Shown: piece by piece, positions 45,093 to 53,161 of the stretch
How the letters are laid out: each line of letters begins with the position of its first letter
Numbering within the stretch: the stretch's first letter is position 1
DNA from: Mesorhizobium sp. AR02
GTDB lineage: Bacteria > Pseudomonadota > Alphaproteobacteria > Rhizobiales > Rhizobiaceae
Length of the DNA: 64,000 bases
Direction of reading: 5' to 3'
Assembly (NCBI RefSeq): GCF_024746835.1
Contig: NZ_CP080533.1
Span: forward strand, 1-64,000
Notes under the pieces: model-generated
The model's database searches: none
Told to the model about the DNA's origin: nothing
The model's input: the letters and a program-made list of their open reading frames with translations, nothing else
Program-made: the position numbers and the translations under genes

Positions 45093-45430
45093 GATAGCCG
45101 ATTTGTCATAGTCAAGCTATCTCGATGTTAGGTTGACTTGCAGCTGATTTTCTCTAGCGGTTTTCTCACTATCGATAAGTACCTCTTATCGATAGCGGTG
45201 GACGCGAATCTGTGGATCAACGATCTTAATTTCCTCGGCCCGGAAAACTACGAGGGCTAAACATTCGATCTATGAGGAGGGCCACCGTGCCAGTCCCCTC
45301 CCCTCTTCCGGCCCGCAGCCGGATCGTCGGAGCCGGTCGCTATGCGAAACGCCCTGTGCGAATCCGTCACCGTCGGCGCGTCGAAAAATACTACCCGACA
45401 CCGTCGTCAGGTGCGCGGCGCTAGCATTTC
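45093..45430. other. Gap between repC and the DUF1612 gene
   Basis: 338 nt without a gene. It holds the promoter of the DUF1612 gene, an AT-richer zone at 45095-45200 and a perfect inverted repeat at 45169-45195. Sequence after 45270 is G+C-rich and featureless. Confidence 0.5.
45169..45195. repeat. 11-bp perfect inverted repeat upstream of the DUF1612 gene
   Basis: CTATCGATAAG (45169-45179) and CTTATCGATAG (45185-45195) with TACCT between. It lies 77 nt upstream of the gene start. It could be an operator for the winged-helix DUF1612 protein or a recombination site. Confidence 0.75.
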
Positions 45431-46636
45431 TCATCCGGCCATCCTCGCCGTTACGCCATTCGCCTTCAGCGCCGCCATCAGCATCGGTCCGACGGAAAAC
45501 TGCCCTGCCCTCGCCTTTTCGGTCAAAACCCGCAGATAGCCGCCGGCCGAGTTGATATGCTGCGCCCGTTGCAAGATGCAGGCAATCACGATGGCGGCGA
45601 CCTCCTGGCCCATTACATGGCAAGCCTCCTCGTATGCTGAGGGCGAAATACCAAGGTAGCCTCGCACCTGGGCCGCGGTAATCATCAACTCGCGCCAATT
45701 TCCGATCCCTTGCACGGCATAGTCTGCAATTTCGGGGCAGGCTTTCAGCACAAGCCCTATTGGATAGCTTTTGGGTTTCTCGTCGGTTGCCTGGATTTGC
45801 TCGACCGCCGCCCTGCTTTTCTCGAAAGCTGGTTCAAATACAAAAATGGAGTCTGTGTTTGAATTAGATTGCTGCTGCTCATTTTGGGACTCATTGGCGC
45901 TAGGATTCGTGGAATTCATGAAGTTTTCCAACATCATATCCACTTGGTCGTGAAGTCTGGTCAGCTCGGCAACAATTGCCTCCAGTTCGGACAGCCCTGC
46001 CCGCCGCGGGATTGCATCTACAATGGCTCTGAACCGCCTCCAGACGGCTCCCCAGTCGCCAGGAACGCCCTCCTCGATCGCAGCCTCAACAAGCTTGTGG
46101 ATGTCGCGGCGATGGAGCGTGATCCGCTCCCTCATCAACCGGAGCGCCTGGCTGTCGGCGCGTACCTGTTCGGCAGCATGCTGAAATTCAGCAGCCCGTG
46201 TCAGCAGCGGCGCCAGCGAGAATCCGAACGCTTCCTCGATAGCACCACCTTTTCCCTTCCGGGCGAACCGTTTGCCGTTTGGACTATCCCGACGGATGAT
46301 CAGGCCGCAACTCACCAGCTCGGCCAGATGACGCCGCAATGTGGAACTGGGCATACCGTGTGTGCGAAGCGACAGCTGAACATTCGAAGGAAAGACCATC
46401 AGGCCGTTTTCCTCGCTGATCTGGTCGTCCGGATAGAAGGACAAGAGCCCGCTCAGCACGGCCAAAGCGCGATCTCCCACGCCTACGATGGCCTTGCCTT
46501 CACACAGCCAGCGATAGACCTGCCATTTTTCGACAAGAGTTCCTTCAGGAATCTCTCGTGCGGCCGCATTCGCTTGCACCAAAGCAAGCGTCATCGGCCG
46601 CCGCCCGAAGGGCGTCGTTGCGTATCCACTCTCCAT
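45431..46636 (-). CDS. repC: RepC, replication initiator of the repABC plasmid
   Basis: A 401-residue RepC. FGRRPMTLALVQANAAAREI, then VEKWQVYRWLCEGKAIVGVG, DRALAVLSGLLSFYPDDQI and NVQLSLRTHGMPSSTLRRHLAELV (winged helix) are family hallmarks. The family origin of replication lies inside repC. ATG 46636 is preferred over GTG 46645 because AGGTGAGGG sits correctly for it. The 157-nt gap to repB contains the antisense RNA that limits RepC translation. The C-terminal third (VRGYLGISPSAYEEACHVMG onward) is complete. Confidence 0.97.
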   Translation of the reverse strand: MESGYATTPFGRRPMTLALVQANAAAREIPEGTLVEKWQVYRWLCEGKAIVGVGDRALAVLSGLLSFYPDDQISEENGLMVFPSNVQLSLRTHGMPSSTLRRHLAELVSCGLIIRRDSPNGKRFARKGKGGAIEEAFGFSLAPLLTRAAEFQHAAEQVRADSQALRLMRERITLHRRDIHKLVEAAIEEGVPGDWGAVWRRFRAIVDAIPRRAGLSELEAIVAELTRLHDQVDMMLENFMNSTNPSANESQNEQQQSNSNTDSIFVFEPAFEKSRAAVEQIQATDEKPKSYPIGLVLKACPEIADYAVQGIGNWRELMITAAQVRGYLGISPSAYEEACHVMGQEVAAIVIACILQRAQHINSAGGYLRVLTEKARAGQFSVGPMLMAALKANGVTARMAG

Positions 46637-46729
46637 TTCCCTCACCTTTCAATAAGGCAAAAGAAATCTGCTCGCCGAACCGACGCTCAAACGCTTGACA
46701 GTGATTCGGGGAAATGCGATTCTCGACCT

Positions 46730-46786
46730 TGCTAGAGAATACGAGAAGGGCTTCCGCGACGGCGACGTTCGGGGGCCTTTTTCTTT
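46730..46786 (+). ncRNA. Antisense ctRNA (incA/inc-alpha) of the repABC operon
   Basis: On the strand opposite repABC, between repB and repC: a -35 box TTGACA (46695-46700), 17 nt, a weak -10 GATTCT (46718-46723), then about 57 nt ending in a hairpin (GGCTTCCG 46749-46756 with CGGGGGCC 46770-46777, two G-U pairs) and TTTTTCTTT. Size and place match the known ctRNAs of repABC plasmids. Confidence 0.75.
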
Positions 46787-46793
46787 GCCGGGT

Positions 46794-47801
46794 CTAGTCT
46801 CCAGTGGTTTCTGTTGTTGATTTTAAGAAGCCCTCATAGAGCTCATCCAATCGACCTGCGATATATTCGGCAAAGCGTGGTCCGTTCGCGCTACCAAGGG
46901 ACACGGTGGCCTTCTTTTCTCCCGTCTTAACGGTGACACTGACGGACTTATCCATCGGGGCCCACGACCTGGCTTGTGCCTCCATAGCCTTTGCGGGTCG
47001 CGTGTTTATCGCGTCGAAAGCCTCCTGAAAGCGTTGATCACTTGAGTTGTCCGCGGACAACGATTCCAACAGTGCCGAGATGTCAATTTTTGCCATGGGC
47101 AGCTTCTCTGCAAATTCCATCCATCGTCGACGCCCAACCTCCGGGGCGGCACCGATTGCATGGATCAGTCCCATCGGCATCTGACGGACGACCGATATCA
47201 TCTTGGACAGCGCGGCCTTGTCCACGTTCAGTGCGGCCATGATAACGTCACGGGAGAACGAAAGGTCTTCGAGACGAACAGCAAACACTGCCCTCTCGAT
47301 GTAAGATAGGTTCGTCCTTGTGTTATTTTCCTGCCCTTGACTCACAACCAGCTGGTCATCGGACAGTTCGCGGATCACGGCACGAACTTTGATGCCAATT
47401 TCCTTGATCGCGGCCAGTCTGCGGTGGCCGTAAGCCACTTGATATCGACCATTGCTCTTCGGATGTGGGCGAACGAGGATCGGAACTTGCTGCCCGTGCT
47501 CTCGGATCTGGCCGACGAGATCGGCGAGATCAACGGGATCTATGGCGAACCGGTCACTGATGAATGACCCATCGACCAGCGTTGGATCGAGCTCGACGAT
47601 CATCTGGCCTTCTGCCAGTTGCTTCTCAATATCCTGGGCCCGTTCGACCCTCTGCGTGATGTGGCCAAGTGTCTTTGTGATCCCGCCGATGGGAGCGCTG
47701 CGCGTTGCCGGAGCAACAAAGCCCGAAAGCGGCCGGACAGCACTCACAGGGTTAGGCGATTCATCGGCGGATGAAATCTCAATGAGGTTCTTGCGGGCCA
47801 T
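46794..47801 (-). CDS. repB: RepB, ParB-type partition protein
   Basis: A 335-residue RepB. The N-terminal linker carries PLSGFVAPATRSAPIGGITK. The ParB/Sulfiredoxin-like domain has DLADLVGQIREHGQQVPILV, RYQVAYGHRRLAAIKE and QENNTRTNLSYIERAVFAVR. The helix-turn-helix is in SFSRDVIMAALNVDKAALSK. ATG 47801 overlaps the repA stop (TAATG) and has GGGGGAG ahead, so it is taken as the start. A perfect parS lies inside this gene at 47046-47061. Confidence 0.97.
   Translation of the reverse strand: MARKNLIEISSADESPNPVSAVRPLSGFVAPATRSAPIGGITKTLGHITQRVERAQDIEKQLAEGQMIVELDPTLVDGSFISDRFAIDPVDLADLVGQIREHGQQVPILVRPHPKSNGRYQVAYGHRRLAAIKEIGIKVRAVIRELSDDQLVVSQGQENNTRTNLSYIERAVFAVRLEDLSFSRDVIMAALNVDKAALSKMISVVRQMPMGLIHAIGAAPEVGRRRWMEFAEKLPMAKIDISALLESLSADNSSDQRFQEAFDAINTRPAKAMEAQARSWAPMDKSVSVTVKTGEKKATVSLGSANGPRFAEYIAGRLDELYEGFLKSTTETTGD
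47046..47061. promoter_or_regulatory. parS site within repB
   Basis: GTTGTCCGCGGACAAC, a perfect 16-bp palindrome, fits the repABC parS consensus GTTNNCNGCNGNNAAC at every fixed position. It is identical to the site at 49118-49133. Confidence 0.92.
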
Positions 47802-48994
47802 TATCTTCTCCCCCACGTCGCCTTGAGTAGGCTCTCGATCTCGGAGTTCACCGCATTTAACGACTCCATTGCCCTGTCATAGGTTCCGCGCGTGAATTGG
47901 GACCGCTCGACCTCATAAAGCGTCTGCTTCGTCACTCCTGCATCGGAGATAGCCGTGGATTTCAGCATGTGATTGTAAAGCATCCGGTTACCGAAAATGG
48001 CTCGCATGAAGCCCGTCATCTGACTTTGGGGGCCATCATTTGGCTCGTAGCGGGTTACGAGATAGCGCATCCAATCGTAGCTCGTGCGCCCTCCTGCTCT
48101 TTCGACGACCGCCATTAATTCGCTAGTCATCGCAAGAAACTGACTCATCGACATCACGTCCAGCATTTGCGGATGCACGGTGATCAAAACCGAAGTCGCC
48201 GCACACAATGCCGACATCGTGAGAAAACCAAGTTGAGGCGGACAATCAATTACGACCACGTCGTATAGGCTCTCGATATCCGTCAGAACTTCGCCAATAC
48301 GGGCAAAAAACATGGATTCAGCTGACCCCGAAGTGATCGCTCTCGGCGTCTCATGTTCGAATTCCATGAGTTCGAGATTCCCCGGCACGATATGCAGATT
48401 TTGCGTGTAGGTAGCTCGGACAATCTCCACGATCGATCGTGGATCTTCGTAGCGGATTGCTCCGTATAAGGTCTCACCCTCGCCGACGTCGAGCTCTGGC
48501 TGATGTCCGAAAAGGGCTGACAGTGAAGCCTGCGGATCGAGATCAATTGCAAGAACGCGATAGCCACGAAGCGCGAGAAACTGGGTCAGGTGTGCCGACG
48601 TCGTCGTTTTCGCCGATCCTCCCTTGAAGTTCATAACCGCGATGACTTGAAGTTTCTCTCCTATGCGGCGGGTCGGAACATATTTCGGCGCTCCATTCTT
48701 CTCGTCCAGCGATCGACGAATGTTCTCCATATCCATAGGCGTGTACACACGACGACCATTCGCCATAGGCTCCGGCCCGAATCCGTCCGAGGCCACCTGC
48801 CTGAGGTAGCCTTCGCCGATGCCAATGTAGTATGCGGCTTCGGCCGGTGTGAAATGTCGAATCGTCTTCTGAGAAGAAGGGGGGAATATCTTCTGCTGGT
48901 GCAACTGAAGCTGTCGCGACAGTTCGAGCGAATCCGCGGACAGGATTGATGGCAAGTGTTCCTGCTCGCCGCTTTGGATTGGGTGATGTAGCAT
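47801..48994 (-). CDS. repA: RepA, ParA-type partition ATPase and autorepressor
   Basis: A 397-residue RepA. The N-terminal winged-helix region (HFTPAEAAYYIGIGEGYLRQ, RVYTPMDMENIRRSLDE) binds the operator. The ATPase has Walker A MNFKGGSAKTTTSAHL, Walker A-prime AIDLDPQASLSALFG and Walker B VVVIDCPPQLGFL. The start at 48994 (MLHHPIQSGEQ) is preferred to 49036 on length. The order repA-repB-repC with short overlaps is standard. A parS site lies 124 nt upstream. Confidence 0.97.
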   Translation of the reverse strand: MLHHPIQSGEQEHLPSILSADSLELSRQLQLHQQKIFPPSSQKTIRHFTPAEAAYYIGIGEGYLRQVASDGFGPEPMANGRRVYTPMDMENIRRSLDEKNGAPKYVPTRRIGEKLQVIAVMNFKGGSAKTTTSAHLTQFLALRGYRVLAIDLDPQASLSALFGHQPELDVGEGETLYGAIRYEDPRSIVEIVRATYTQNLHIVPGNLELMEFEHETPRAITSGSAESMFFARIGEVLTDIESLYDVVVIDCPPQLGFLTMSALCAATSVLITVHPQMLDVMSMSQFLAMTSELMAVVERAGGRTSYDWMRYLVTRYEPNDGPQSQMTGFMRAIFGNRMLYNHMLKSTAISDAGVTKQTLYEVERSQFTRGTYDRAMESLNAVNSEIESLLKATWGRR

Positions 48995-49628
48995 TCGGGA
49001 TCCTCGAACTACGCAATTGATGCAGATTTCAATCAAACTGCGCAGTTAGATTATGGCCCGATTCGTAAAGAATTTACAAACGTTTAACCATGACGGCATT
49101 TCGGCCGCCTGGCCTCGGTTGTCCGCGGACAACTTAGCGCACTCGGAACCGAGTACCCGCAGTAATTTACACGCGGATACCTTGGATTCGAACATGAGAC
49201 CACCCCCTCGTACTGCGGATTTAATCCGACCCGGCCGCTCCTCAGAGCCGACAATGCCACAACGCAAGTTCACTATTGCGGACCGGTGCTGATGGCGGCG
49301 CTCAAGCCCAACCGTGATGGTTAGGATGACCGGATCAAAATGCGGGCAACCTATGAGGGCACGAATAGCGGGTGTCGGCATGCCAAATCCTGCAGGAGCG
49401 CGGCCGAAAAGAGGAGGCGACCGCCGAGGATCCTGCCTGGCCATTGGCCAACGTAGACCTCGAATGAACAATTTTGGCGGCAATGCAGCGAACGAAAAAG
49501 TCCGCGCAAGACTCAGATGTGCCGGAAACCAGGGCAATCAAACGGTCCTCCTCGGGTCAGGCGAGATGTACGAACGGCCGGTTAGGGCTGGTAGGAAGCA
49601 GAAGGCTTCGCCGGCCGATTTGCGCCGG
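48995..49628. other. repA promoter region and gap to fic
   Basis: 634 nt without a gene. It contains the parS site at 49118-49133 and, nearer to repA, an AT-rich stretch (49040-49090) suited to the repABC promoter. The part after 49200 shows nothing recognisable; frames there are short and lack ribosome sites. Confidence 0.5.
49118..49133. promoter_or_regulatory. parS site upstream of repA
   Basis: GTTGTCCGCGGACAAC, identical to the site inside repB and matching the repABC parS consensus. RepB would bind here for partition and perhaps for control of the repABC promoter. Confidence 0.92.
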
Positions 49629-50711
49629 CTAGCGCTCGGTGAGAAGCGCCAGCAAGGCCGGATTGATATAGAGGTTCTCCCGGCCGGCCTTCATTTCCTG
49701 CAAGAGACCGTTCTCGGCAAGGGTCTTCAGATACACCGATGCCGCCTGGCGTTTTGCGATCCCGGCCGATATCAGATCGCCGATCCGACAGTAGGGATTG
49801 ACGAAGATGACTTCCGCCAGTTCGCGTGAGTAGATCTTCGGCAAATCCTGACGAATGCGTGTGGCGGTTAGATCAAGGAGATCGCGGATTGCCCGAATTC
49901 GGGCCGTCGACCAGATCGCAGTCTCCGCCACAGCCTCGAGCATGTATAGGATCCAGTCCTCCCATGCGCCGTCTGTCGTCACGGCAAGGAGCCGGCCGTA
50001 GTAAGCCGCCTTGTTTCGGATGATGTAGCGACTGAGATAGAGCACCGGAATGTCGAGAAGCCCCTGATCGACCAGATAGAGCAAGTTCAAGACGCGACCG
50101 GTGCGGCCGTTGCCGTCGGTAAAGGGATGGATGGCCTCGAATTGATAGTGCATGACGGCAAGGCGGATCAGCGGATCGATGTCTGCGGCCTCGTGGATGT
50201 AACGTTCCCAATTCGACAGCATGTCGCGCAGGAGAACCTGCCCTTCCGGTGGGGTGTAAACGACCGCGCCGGTGGCCTCGTTCATGAGGGCGGTGCCCGG
50301 AGTCGCGCGGATATCCAATTCGACGCCCTTGATGGTCCGGCAGACGGCGATGGCAGTAGATGTCGAGAGGGGCCGTTGTTTGAGCGTCTGAAATCCCTCG
50401 CTGAGAGCGGTGCGATAGCGTAGGGCTTCTTTCGTCGCGGGATCGGCCTGGTTGCCGGCCTCGTTGGCGTACCGGAACAGTCTGTCCGTGGTTGTGACGA
50501 TGTTCTCGATCTCCGAGCTCGCTTGCGCTTCGAGCAGGGGGATCGAATTGATCAGGACTGCTTGATTGGGAATGAGTTGGCCGGACACCCGGAGTTCTGC
50601 AAGTGCAGTTCGTGCTTCAATGCAGGCCTTCAGTACGGCCTTCGTCTCCACGTCTTCGTGCGGGGGGAGGGGAGGGAGGTCATTGTAAGGGTGGTCCGGC
50701 TGGAATGGCAT
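49629..50711 (-). CDS. Fic-family protein with N-terminal inhibitory motif and C-terminal winged helix
   Basis: A 360-residue Fic protein. The Fic core motif HPFTDGNGRTGRVLNLLYLV is complete (catalytic His, phosphate-binding loop). An inhibitory helix motif SSEIEN fits [S/T]xxxE[G/N] at about residue 80, so this is a class II, self-inhibited enzyme. The C-terminus (CRIGDLISAGIAKRQAASVY) looks like a winged helix. Fic proteins transfer AMP to target proteins. Start ATG 50711 (MPFQPDHPYNDLPPLPP) is the usual N-terminus; ATG 50768 is possible. Repeats upstream look like an operator. Confidence 0.9.
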   Translation of the reverse strand: MPFQPDHPYNDLPPLPPHEDVETKAVLKACIEARTALAELRVSGQLIPNQAVLINSIPLLEAQASSEIENIVTTTDRLFRYANEAGNQADPATKEALRYRTALSEGFQTLKQRPLSTSTAIAVCRTIKGVELDIRATPGTALMNEATGAVVYTPPEGQVLLRDMLSNWERYIHEAADIDPLIRLAVMHYQFEAIHPFTDGNGRTGRVLNLLYLVDQGLLDIPVLYLSRYIIRNKAAYYGRLLAVTTDGAWEDWILYMLEAVAETAIWSTARIRAIRDLLDLTATRIRQDLPKIYSRELAEVIFVNPYCRIGDLISAGIAKRQAASVYLKTLAENGLLQEMKAGRENLYINPALLALLTER

Positions 50712-50747
50712 GTCGATCGATCCTTCGGCGAGCGACATGTCGGTAGG

Positions 50748-50810
50748 ATATGTCGACGGTATCGACATATAGTGGAATCGTGTCGATAAAATCGAAATCT
50801 ATCGACATAT
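50748..50810. promoter_or_regulatory. Repeat array in the fic promoter
   Basis: ATATGTCGA (50748-50756) and TCGACATAT (50762-50770) form an inverted repeat with a 5-nt spacer; a further TCGACATAT lies at 50802-50810 and a partial TGTCGAT near 50781. They sit at the start of fic. Autoregulation by the winged-helix part of Fic is the simplest guess. Confidence 0.55.
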
Positions 50811-50859
50811 GTGGCTCTCCGCAAGCCAGCCGCTAACATGCGGCTCGGGCGCGCAAGGG

Positions 50860-52077
50860 CTACAGCCCGCTTGCCTTGGTGAGATTGACACGGAAACGAT
50901 CGCGTCTGCGCTGATAGCGGCGAGTCATTTCCGCCGAGGCGTGTCCGAGTTGTTTTTGCACATAGCGTTCGTCGACCTCGGCCGAGGAGGCAAGCCCGGC
51001 ACGTAAGGAATGGCCCGAGAATTTTGTTGCACGGTCCCCTTCGGAGAGGTCGCCGCGGACACCAGCGGCGAGAGCGGTGCGCTTGACCAGCCGCGCCACT
51101 TCCTGGTCGTTGAGCCGCTCGGCGCCCACTTGCTTGCCTTGCCCTGCCACCCTGCGAAAGAGCGGGCCATGGCCGATCCTGGAAAATTTGAGCCAGGTCT
51201 GCAGGGCGACAACCGGGCAGGTGGCATCGGACGAGCCGCGGCCGATTTCGACCTCGCGCCAGCCGGTCTTTCCGCGCAAGGTCACCAAAATCCCTTTGTC
51301 GGGAAAGAACTCGATCCAGCCCGAAGAATCCTCGGTCTGATCGCGGCCGCAGTCGAGACCGACGATTTCGGAACGGCGCAGGCCGCCGGTAAAACCCAAG
51401 AGCAGCATGGCGCGGTCGCGCAAGCCGCGTAAGCCAGCCCGGTCTAGCGTCTCGAGCATGGCGATCAGGTCTTCCGGCAGAATGGCTTCTTTCTGCCGGG
51501 GAGGGGAGGCGTGGCTGTTGCGAATGCCGGCCATGACGGTGGCGATATGCCGGTCCTTTCTGTCCAGCGGCTGGCCACGCTGAGAAAAATTCCAGGTCAG
51601 CGCCGAAAGCCGCCGCTCAATCGTCGACACGGATTTCTTAGCCCCTCCCGACCCCGAGGCTTGCGCGGTGATGTAGAGGCCGACGACCTGCGGATCGGGC
51701 GGCAACACATCGAGATGCTGGCGGCGCGCCCAGGCGCAAAAATGCTTCCAGTCGGCGGCGTAGGCGCGGCGGGTGTTGGCCGAGCTTGCTGCCTCGACGT
51801 AATCGCGAGCGCGCTCGGCGAGGGCATCGAGATGCGCCGGCAGGCGGGGATTGGTGACGGCCGGAAGAGGGAAGGGAGCTTTGTCCGGCTGCTCGTCCGG
51901 CGCGCCGCTCATCTCCATGACAACGTCGATGATGTCGGGCAGGTCGTCGGCAATCGAGGCGTCGGGCTGAGCCGAGGCCGCCGGCGCCATTTGGTCGACA
52001 CCCGCCGGTGTTTTCTGTGGTTGAGCGGAGCGATGCCGAGCACGCTTTGCTGGGTTTTGATCGACGAGAGAGGCCAT
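50860..52077 (-). CDS. Plasmid tyrosine recombinase
   Basis: A 405-residue recombinase. A Pro/Ala-rich head of about 90 residues precedes the core-binding domain (ARDYVEAASSANTRRAYAAD, WKHFCAWARRQHLDVLPPD). Catalytic residues: Arg in FTGGLRRSEIVGL, His-x-x-Arg in FSGHSLRAGLASSA, His in LGHASAEMTRRYQRR with Tyr at its end. It is the type often found next to DUF1403 on rhizobial plasmids, probably for resolving plasmid multimers. Start ATG 52077 fits a frame that runs on upstream without support. It is divergent from DUF1403-scpB. Confidence 0.92.
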   Translation of the reverse strand: MASLVDQNPAKRARHRSAQPQKTPAGVDQMAPAASAQPDASIADDLPDIIDVVMEMSGAPDEQPDKAPFPLPAVTNPRLPAHLDALAERARDYVEAASSANTRRAYAADWKHFCAWARRQHLDVLPPDPQVVGLYITAQASGSGGAKKSVSTIERRLSALTWNFSQRGQPLDRKDRHIATVMAGIRNSHASPPRQKEAILPEDLIAMLETLDRAGLRGLRDRAMLLLGFTGGLRRSEIVGLDCGRDQTEDSSGWIEFFPDKGILVTLRGKTGWREVEIGRGSSDATCPVVALQTWLKFSRIGHGPLFRRVAGQGKQVGAERLNDQEVARLVKRTALAAGVRGDLSEGDRATKFSGHSLRAGLASSAEVDERYVQKQLGHASAEMTRRYQRRRDRFRVNLTKASGL

Positions 52078-52101
52078 TTCCTCTATAAAGAGCAAAACGA
52101 G

Positions 52102-52120
52102 CGATAATGCAAGATTATCG
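52102..52120. repeat. Inverted repeat in the recombinase/DUF1403 intergenic region
   Basis: CGATAAT (52102-52108), GCAAG, ATTATCG (52114-52120). It lies between the two divergent starts (52077 minus, 52203 plus). It could be a recombinase core site or an operator shared by both promoters. Confidence 0.55.
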
Positions 52121-52202
52121 TTCATTGTTCCGATGCGACAGGCTGTGCGTTTTGGTGTGAAAATCGTGGCGAAAAGCGCACGAGCGATTTACCCTCGAAA
52201 TC

Positions 52203-53159
52203 ATGATTCGCCTTGATCCCGCGACCGCCAGCTCTTCTGCGCCGCCCTCCGTTCCGGCTTGGGCAATCACAAGTGCCGGCGCGCCGAGCGACGGCGACGC
52301 CGCCTTCCGGGCCGGCGCCGCCCTGGGTGTCCTCGACACGCTGGCCCGCGCGCAGCCTGCCTGGGCCGGCGCTTGGCGGCAGCGGCTGGCGCTTAGCTGC
52401 GCCGCCGCCAGCATGCTGCTCGCCGGCCGCGCCGAGGACGCGGCCGCCTTGCGCGAGGCCTGGTATCTGCGCCAGGCCGGGGCCGACCCCGGACCCGCCG
52501 GCACCATCTTTGGCGCCTGGCGGCAGTTGGCCGGACAGCCGCCCGTCGCTACCCCTGACCGACTCGGGAAGATACTCGACCAGCTTGGCCTCCATTGGGA
52601 TGTCGAGGCGCTGGCCGCGCTTTGTGAACACATCGACGACCTGGCGCGCTCGGGGCGGCCGGCGCCGTTCGCCGCAGCAGCGATCGCCGCCCGCGTCGTC
52701 GCCATGCGTCCCAATGCGGAGCTTTTGGCTTGGTGGCTCGCCGACCTGGTGCTGGCGCAAAGCCTGCGCTGGCCGCGGCCGCTGCCGCTGCTGATGGCGC
52801 AAGCCTTTGGCCCGTCCTTCCGCGCCGAGGCCGGCGGCGGCAAGCGCATCCGACCCGCGGAGAGAGATTTTGAGCGCGCGGTCTGCGTGGCGTTTGTTCA
52901 AGCCGCGGCGGAGGCCTGCCGGCTGGCTGACGAGTTGTCGCGCCGCGCCGCAAAACTCCTGGCGGTGGCGCCGAAATTGCGCGCCAAGGGTGCCGGCGAG
53001 GTAATCTTCCTGCTGCTCAACGAAGACGCCGTCTCTGGATCGCTGACGACGAAGAATCTGTCGCGCTTTGCATCGCGGCGGCTGTTCGAGCGGCTGCAGC
53101 AACTGGAGGCCGTGCGCGAGCTCTCCGGCCGTCCCACCTTCCGGCTGTTTGGACTCTAG
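52203..53159 (+). CDS. DUF1403 family protein
   Basis: A 318-residue, Ala- and Arg-rich, mostly helical protein of the DUF1403 family, recognised by DAAFRAGAALGVLDTLARAQ, WRQRLALSCAAASMLLAGRAEDAAALREAW, and the C-terminal ASRRLFERLQQLEAVRELSGRPTFRLFGL. DUF1403 occurs almost only on Rhizobiales plasmids beside scpB and a tyrosine recombinase. The stop is followed two bases later by the scpB ATG. The role is unknown; a link to the ScpB protein is inferred from the constant pairing. Confidence 0.85.
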   Translation: MIRLDPATASSSAPPSVPAWAITSAGAPSDGDAAFRAGAALGVLDTLARAQPAWAGAWRQRLALSCAAASMLLAGRAEDAAALREAWYLRQAGADPGPAGTIFGAWRQLAGQPPVATPDRLGKILDQLGLHWDVEALAALCEHIDDLARSGRPAPFAAAAIAARVVAMRPNAELLAWWLADLVLAQSLRWPRPLPLLMAQAFGPSFRAEAGGGKRIRPAERDFERAVCVAFVQAAAEACRLADELSRRAAKLLAVAPKLRAKGAGEVIFLLLNEDAVSGSLTTKNLSRFASRRLFERLQQLEAVRELSGRPTFRLFGL

Positions 53160-53161
53160 CG

